A stretch of DNA of 64,000 nt, taken from Capillimicrobium parvum. GTDB taxonomy: Bacteria; Actinomycetota; Thermoleophilia; Solirubrobacterales; Solirubrobacteraceae. Both the position numbers and the translations under genes were made by a program. The stretch's first letter is position 1, and the number at the start of each line of letters is the position of its first letter. Of the stretch, positions 60,293 to 64,000 are shown one piece after another. Below the pieces are notes generated by a model, which was given only the letters and a program-made list of their open reading frames with translations, did no database searches and was not told the DNA's origin. The stretch is taken from assembly GCF_021172045.1 (NCBI RefSeq), contig NZ_CP087164.1, positions 2,356,001 through 2,420,000 on the forward strand, written 5' to 3'.

Positions 60293-61504
60293 ATGTCACG
60301 ATCAGACCTAGAGATCACGCAAGACGTCGGCGGCCGGAAGGCGCGCTGTCGGGGCCGCGGCGTGGGCACCCTCGCGATCCTCTTGGCGATGATCCTCACC
60401 CTAGCCTTCGCGAGCGGGTGTGGGAGTAGCGACGATACCAGCACGGCAGCCTCCACGGCCGAGCCCGCGGCGGCGGACGAACCGGCGGGCGATGCGGTGG
60501 CGGCCGCGGAGAAGAAGGTCGCAGAGCTCTCCAAGACCGAGGGGGTGAAGTTCCCGGTTCCCGACAAGCCGTTCGATCCGGGCCACAAGCGGGCGGCGGT
60601 GATCATGGCGGGGCAGGACGAGGGCTTCACGGCGATGGTCGACTCGCTGAAGGAGGCGGCCGACACCATGGGTTGGACGCTGGGACCGCCGATGGACGGG
60701 AAGTTCAACCCGGCCGCTCAAGCAGGGTTCATCCAGCAGGCGGTCAACGAGAAGTATGACGCGATCATCCTGCTCGTCATCGACGCGGTGAACATCGAGT
60801 CGGCGTTGGCGGCAGCGAAGCAGGCGAACATCCCTGTCGCGTGCCTCATGTGCGAGAACAAGGGGTACGAGGACGAGATCATCGACGTCACGACAAGCGG
60901 TCGCCCGGGCGGCGAGGCGATCGCGAACTATGTCACCGCAGCCTCGGGCGGCAAGGCGAAGGTTCTGCTGTTCGACGACAAGGCGTACTCGATCGTGAAG
61001 ACGCGCGTGGAAGGTTTCCGAGACACGCTCGCTCAGGTCTGTCCGGAGTGCGAGATCGTCGACACGGTGCAGATGACGCCGGCCAGTCTCGCGAAGCCGG
61101 GGCCGCCCGAGTGGCTCGGCGCGCTGCGGCGTTACTCGCCGGACGATTTCGACTGGACCGTCTTCCCGTACGACTACTACGCGATCCCGGCCGGCAAGAC
61201 GGCGCTCGAACAGGGACGCAACGTCGCAATCACGGGCTACGACGGATCGCCGGAGATGGTGCGCATGATCGAGAAGGACGGGCCGGTGTTCAAGGCCACC
61301 GTCACCGCCCCGTTCGAGTACCTCCCGTGGGCCGCGCTGGACCAGGTCGCTCGGGCCTCGGCCGGTCTCGAGACGTGGGACACCACTCAGCTGCCGTTGC
61401 GTCTGGTCACTCCGCAGAACGCGGCGAAGTTCCCGAAGGGGTGGTACGTGCCGCACGACTTCGATCCCAAGGCGGCGTTCGCCCCCATCTGGTCTGGCGA
61501 ATGA
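60293..61504 (+). CDS. Substrate-binding lipoprotein of a sugar-type ABC transporter, copy 1
   Basis: 403 residues. A lipoprotein signal spans about 35-57 (TLAILLAMILTLAFASGC) with the lipobox cysteine in ASGCGSSDD, then a low-complexity Ala/Asp linker. A periplasmic-binding-protein type 1 domain follows: KRAAVIMAGQDEGFTAMVDS, YDAIILLVIDAVNIESALAA and VAITGYDGSPEMVRMI. GAGGAG precedes ATG 60293. It should deliver ligand to the RbsA/RbsC-type components at 42.5-45.2 kb. The second copy is 47 bp downstream and shares the whole layout. The ligand may be the heterocycle or a nucleoside-like compound rather than a sugar. Confidence 0.9.
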   Translation: MSRSDLEITQDVGGRKARCRGRGVGTLAILLAMILTLAFASGCGSSDDTSTAASTAEPAAADEPAGDAVAAAEKKVAELSKTEGVKFPVPDKPFDPGHKRAAVIMAGQDEGFTAMVDSLKEAADTMGWTLGPPMDGKFNPAAQAGFIQQAVNEKYDAIILLVIDAVNIESALAAAKQANIPVACLMCENKGYEDEIIDVTTSGRPGGEAIANYVTAASGGKAKVLLFDDKAYSIVKTRVEGFRDTLAQVCPECEIVDTVQMTPASLAKPGPPEWLGALRRYSPDDFDWTVFPYDYYAIPAGKTALEQGRNVAITGYDGSPEMVRMIEKDGPVFKATVTAPFEYLPWAALDQVARASAGLETWDTTQLPLRLVTPQNAAKFPKGWYVPHDFDPKAAFAPIWSGE

Positions 61505-61551
61505 TCATCAAACGGCGGCTCGGCAAGCTGGCGAGTTGAGGAGCGGGGGAC

Positions 61552-62754
61552 ATGGTGCGGACGAGAACGCGCGAGGCATCGGGTGAACCGCAGAAGGCAT
61601 CGGTGGGACGGGCAGGATGGCTGCTCGCGGTCGTGGTGGTGGTCTGCGGGCTCGGGTTCGTCGGCTGCGGGAGCGGCGACGACTCCAGTGGCTCGACCGT
61701 GCGAACAGCGACCATCGTCGCGTCCAGCGGCGGTGATCAGGAGGTCGTCGCCAAGGCCAAGGTGCAGGTCGAGCAGCTCATGGAGACCGAGGGCGTGAAA
61801 CTGCCGGCACCGACCGAGCCGTTCGACCCGGGCAAGAAGCGGGTCGCAGTGATCCTGGCCGGCCAGGATGCGGGTTTCGACGCGATGAACGAGGGCGTCC
61901 ACGAAGCGGCGAGGACGATGGGCTGGACGGTGGGTCCGTCGATGGACGGAAAGTTCAGCCCGACGGCTCAGGCCGGCTTCATCCAGCAGGCGGTCCAAGA
62001 GAAATACGACGCGATCATCCTGCTCGTCATCGACGCCGCGACCGTGGAGTCTGCCCTCGCCGCAGCCAACAAGGCGAACATCCCGGTTGCCTGCGTCATG
62101 TGCGACAACGAGGGCTATGAAGGAAAGATCTACGACGTCACGACCGGTGGCTACCCCGCTGGACAGGCCATGGCGCAGTATGTGATCGCCGACTCGGGCG
62201 GAAAAGCGAAGATCCTCGTGTTCAACGACAAGGGCTTCGCCATCAATCCGCGCCGCGTCGCCGGATTCGAGGACACGATCGCGAAGGACTGTCCTGGGTG
62301 CAAGGTCGTCGCGGATCTCCAGACATCCGCCGCGGAGCTGAGCGACGCTGGTCCGCCGTCCTGGCTGGGCGCGCTGAGGCGCTATCCCGAAGGGAGCTTC
62401 GATTACGTGGTGTGGCCCGGTGACTACTGGGCGGTGCCCGCCGGCAAGACGGCTCAGGAGCAGGGACGCGAGGTCGGCGTCACCGGCTACGACGGCACGC
62501 CCGAGATGGTCGGCCTGATCAAGCAGGGCGGCACGGTGTTCAAGGCGACGATCTCGGCGCCCTTCCCGTACCTGGGTTGGGCGGCGCTGGACGTGGTGGC
62601 GCGGGCGTCCGCCGGGCACGATGTCTGGGACACGACGCAGATGCCCGTCCGGCTGGTCACAGCCGACAACGCGGCGGACTTCCCCCACGGTTGGTTCGTG
62701 CCGAGGGATGTCGATCCCAAGGCAACGTTCGGCAAGCTCTGGCAGGGCAGTTGA
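61552..62754 (+). CDS. Substrate-binding lipoprotein of a sugar-type ABC transporter, copy 2
   Basis: 400 residues, paralogous to the protein encoded just upstream. Signal and lipobox: WLLAVVVVVCGLGFVGC with the cysteine followed by GSGDDSS. Binding domain: KRVAVILAGQDAGFDAMNEG, EKYDAIILLVIDAATVESAL and GVTGYDGTPEMVGLIKQGG. Extensive similarity but many substitutions, so the duplication is not recent. An unusual shared N-terminal element (VEQLMETEGVKLPAPTEPFD here) precedes the domain in both. GGAGCGGGGGAC precedes ATG 61552. Two receptors for one transporter would broaden its ligand range. Confidence 0.9.
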   Translation: MVRTRTREASGEPQKASVGRAGWLLAVVVVVCGLGFVGCGSGDDSSGSTVRTATIVASSGGDQEVVAKAKVQVEQLMETEGVKLPAPTEPFDPGKKRVAVILAGQDAGFDAMNEGVHEAARTMGWTVGPSMDGKFSPTAQAGFIQQAVQEKYDAIILLVIDAATVESALAAANKANIPVACVMCDNEGYEGKIYDVTTGGYPAGQAMAQYVIADSGGKAKILVFNDKGFAINPRRVAGFEDTIAKDCPGCKVVADLQTSAAELSDAGPPSWLGALRRYPEGSFDYVVWPGDYWAVPAGKTAQEQGREVGVTGYDGTPEMVGLIKQGGTVFKATISAPFPYLGWAALDVVARASAGHDVWDTTQMPVRLVTADNAADFPHGWFVPRDVDPKATFGKLWQGS

Positions 62755-62902
62755 CGCACGCTCGGACACGGCACGAGCGGTCAGCCACGGTGCCGGAATC
62801 GCCGAGTGCCGGTGGGCAACCGCTCGTCCACGGTCGCCCACTCCGGCGAACCGTGACACCGGACACTCGCTGCTGCCGCGCCTGGTCGTCGGGTGTCTTC
62901 CC

Positions 62903-63670
62903 ATGAAGACCGGGCGGCTTGACGGAAAGGTGGCGCTCATCACCGGGACCGCCGGCGGGCAGGGTCGAGCCGCGGCGGAGCTGTTTGCGAGCGAGGGGGC
63001 GCATGTCATGGGCTGCGACGTGAACGCTGCGGGGGCCGCGGAGACCCTGGAACGCGTGCGTGCCGCCGGCGGCAGGATGGACTCGCATGCACCGGTGGAC
63101 CTCGGGGACTCTGCCGCAGCGCGGGCATGGGTCGCGGAGGCCGCCCGCCTCGGTGGCGGCATCGACATCCTCTACAACAACGCGTCTGAGGCCCGCTTCG
63201 GATCGATCGGCGACCTCACCGACGAGGACTGGCACGCGACGATCCGCAACGAAGTCGATCTGATCTTCTACGTCTGTAGTGCCGCTTGGAGGTATCTCGT
63301 GGACGGCGGCGGATCGATCATCAACACCGGGTCGATCTCGGGCGTCAGCGCGATACAAGCCACCCCCGGGTCGTTCGCCCACGCCGCGGCCAAGGGCGCC
63401 GTGATCGCCCTCACGCGCGAACTGGCGCTGGAGGGCGGCCCACACGCAATCCGGGCCAACTCGATCTCCCCCGGCATCATCGCTTCACCGGCAACCGCAC
63501 GGATGCTCACCGACCAGAAGTTCAACACGGACCATCTCGACAGCATCATGTTGACTCGCATCGGCGAGGTCGAGGACGTGGCGGCGATGGCGCTCTTCCT
63601 CGCGTCCGACGAGAGCGCTTGGGTCACCGGCGCGAACTTCATGGTCGACGGCGGGTTTCTCGCCCGCTGA
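62903..63670 (+). CDS. Short-chain dehydrogenase/reductase with His in place of the catalytic Tyr
   Basis: 255 residues. NAD(P) motif LITGTAGGQGRAAAELFA, DILYNNASEARFG (NNAG-like), Ser144 in NTGSISGVS and C-terminal VTGANFMVDGGFLAR. In the usual YxxxK position the sequence is FAHAAAKGAVIAL, giving His160 and Lys164 instead of Tyr and Lys. Such variants occur in a branch of the family and may have altered chemistry. ATG 62903 is chosen to begin directly before the nucleotide-binding strand; the longer frame upstream is low-complexity. It is the last gene of the plus-strand locus. Confidence 0.88.
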   Translation: MKTGRLDGKVALITGTAGGQGRAAAELFASEGAHVMGCDVNAAGAAETLERVRAAGGRMDSHAPVDLGDSAAARAWVAEAARLGGGIDILYNNASEARFGSIGDLTDEDWHATIRNEVDLIFYVCSAAWRYLVDGGGSIINTGSISGVSAIQATPGSFAHAAAKGAVIALTRELALEGGPHAIRANSISPGIIASPATARMLTDQKFNTDHLDSIMLTRIGEVEDVAAMALFLASDESAWVTGANFMVDGGFLAR

Positions 63671-63681
63671 CGGCCCGTCAC

Positions 63682-63719
63682 CCCTGCAAAAACAGAAAGC
63701 CTCGGTCTGCAGGGCTTTC
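63682..63719. terminator. Competing stem-loops after the last catabolic gene
   Basis: CCCTGCA (63682-63688) pairs with TGCAGGG (63708-63714), and GAAAGCC (63695-63701) pairs with GGCTTTC (63713-63719); only one can form at a time. Placed 12 bp after the SDR stop and before the tRNA-like fragment, so it probably ends transcription from one or both sides. Confidence 0.5.
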
Positions 63720-63721
63720 GA

Positions 63722-63787
63722 GATGCCGGAGGAGGTGTCTGGCCTCAGGACATATGTCCCGAGACATCACAGTGATGCCGGAGGAGG
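63722..63787. repeat. Direct repeat and palindromes beside the tRNA-like fragment
   Basis: GATGCCGGAGGAGG occurs at 63722-63735 and again at 63774-63787, where it is the 3' end of the tRNA-like fragment. Between them lie the perfect palindromes GGACATATGTCC (63748-63759) and ATCACAGTGAT (63766-63776). This arrangement, a repeated core end plus dyads, looks like an attachment site with arm sites for recombination proteins. Confidence 0.55.
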
Positions 63788-63820
63788 GACTCGAACCCTC
63801 CGGACACGCGGATTATGATC
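63776..63820 (-). tRNA. 3' fragment of a tRNA (probable CAT anticodon), likely attachment-site remnant
   Basis: Reading the minus strand: ATCATAATCCGC with a likely CAT anticodon, then GTGTCCG, the T arm GAGGG-TTCGAGT-CCCTC and the acceptor end CTCCGGCA. The 5' partner of the anticodon stem and the whole 5' half are missing, and the variable loop is longer than usual, so this is not a functional tRNA. Isotype (Met or Ile) is uncertain. Host DNA would be to the left and an element to the right. Confidence 0.45.
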
Positions 63821-63879
63821 GGCCGACAAGTTGGCGCATTCGCGGTACTTACGGGCTTCGGAGATGCCCTCAGTTGCGC

Positions 63880-63999
63880 TCAGAAGGGGTCAGAATCGGG
63901 CAGTTCGGGACCTGTTTCGGGACCCGATTCGCTGGGCGGTCGGACGTCCGCTGTGCACTCCATGCTGTCGGTGTGACGGCCCATGACGTCATCCGCGAA
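63880..63999 (-). CDS. C-terminal end of an unidentified protein, possibly an integrase
   Basis: 39 residues enter from the right edge: FADDVMGRHTDSMECTADVR, then a Pro/Ser/Glu/Gly-rich tail ending DSDPF at a TGA (63880-63882). It has no domain that can be named. Its position, ending about 60 bp from the tRNA-like fragment and pointing at it, is where tyrosine recombinase genes of tRNA-targeting elements usually end, and such proteins often have disordered tails. The identity is a guess. Confidence 0.3.
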   Translation of the reverse strand, partial: FADDVMGRHTDSMECTADVRPPSESGPETGPELPDSDPF

Positions 64000-64000
64000 G

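Overview
The window is about 69-70% G+C by eye, packed with short-overlap operons, and uses many GTG (and some TTG) starts. It carries a fused isobutyryl-CoA mutase, maleate isomerase of the Nocardia type, CoxL/CoxM/CoxS molybdenum hydroxylases and NDP-forming acyl-CoA ligase. This suggests an actinobacterium, plausibly of the Thermoleophilia/Solirubrobacterales type; the lineage is inference. Nearly all genes are catabolic, so the region looks like two adjoining degradation loci separated by a 3 kb scar.

Left locus (1-32.3 kb). It opens with the end of a CoxL-type molybdenum hydroxylase, its CoxG partner and a maleate cis-trans isomerase, then a LacI regulator, a small acidic protein and a cupin. 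From 3.8 to 25.3 kb there is an unusual concentration of ring-opening amidohydrolase systems. These are an NCS1 nucleobase/hydantoin-type permease, a first hydantoinase/oxoprolinase pair (hyuA1-hyuB1), a pxpB-pxpC-BCCP-biotin carboxylase set, a second divergent hyuA2-hyuB2 pair with a class IV aminotransferase and a DMT exporter, and an operon pxpA-LLM-aldehyde dehydrogenase-class III aminotransferase-pxpB2-pxpC2. Together they look able to import a cyclic amide (lactam, imide or hydantoin), open it with ATP, and pass the omega-amino acid through transaminase and semialdehyde dehydrogenase. From 25.3 to 32.2 kb the minus strand carries an enolase-superfamily enzyme, a cytosolic cobalamin-binding protein, IcmF and an acyl-CoA dehydrogenase. 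IcmF and the dehydrogenase share an upstream inverted-repeat motif.

Scar (32.3-35.1 kb). This gene-poor stretch holds two or three multiply frameshifted pseudogenes (one clearly MaoC), a 3' fragment of tRNA-Gly(GCC) with its terminator, and other hairpins: the debris of past integrations.

Right locus (35.1-63.7 kb). Every recognised gene is on the plus strand. A PucR-type regulator is followed by a maleamate-amidase-like isochorismatase, a NicX (2,5-dihydroxypyridine dioxygenase) homologue, FAD and SDR oxidoreductases, a creatininase-family hydrolase, an RbsA/RbsC-type ABC transporter, CoxG, a flavin monooxygenase, a CoA-transferase, an ADP-forming acyl-CoA ligase, a double hot-dog dehydratase and an iron alcohol dehydrogenase. 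A CoxM-CoxS-CoxL-CoxL molybdenum hydroxylase with two tandem mosaic large subunits follows, then an SMP-30 lactonase, two paralogous substrate-binding lipoproteins and another SDR. The best reading is a PucR-controlled route for an N-heteroaromatic compound: ABC uptake, Mo-hydroxylation, ring cleavage, deamidation, then CoA-ester breakdown. The window ends at a second tRNA-like 3' fragment next to what may be the tail of an integrase.

Tandem repeats are a recurring theme: a 15-copy heptamer at 1.8 kb, and two places (3.0 kb and 31.0 kb) where the 3' end of a gene, including its stop codon, has been tandemly copied downstream.
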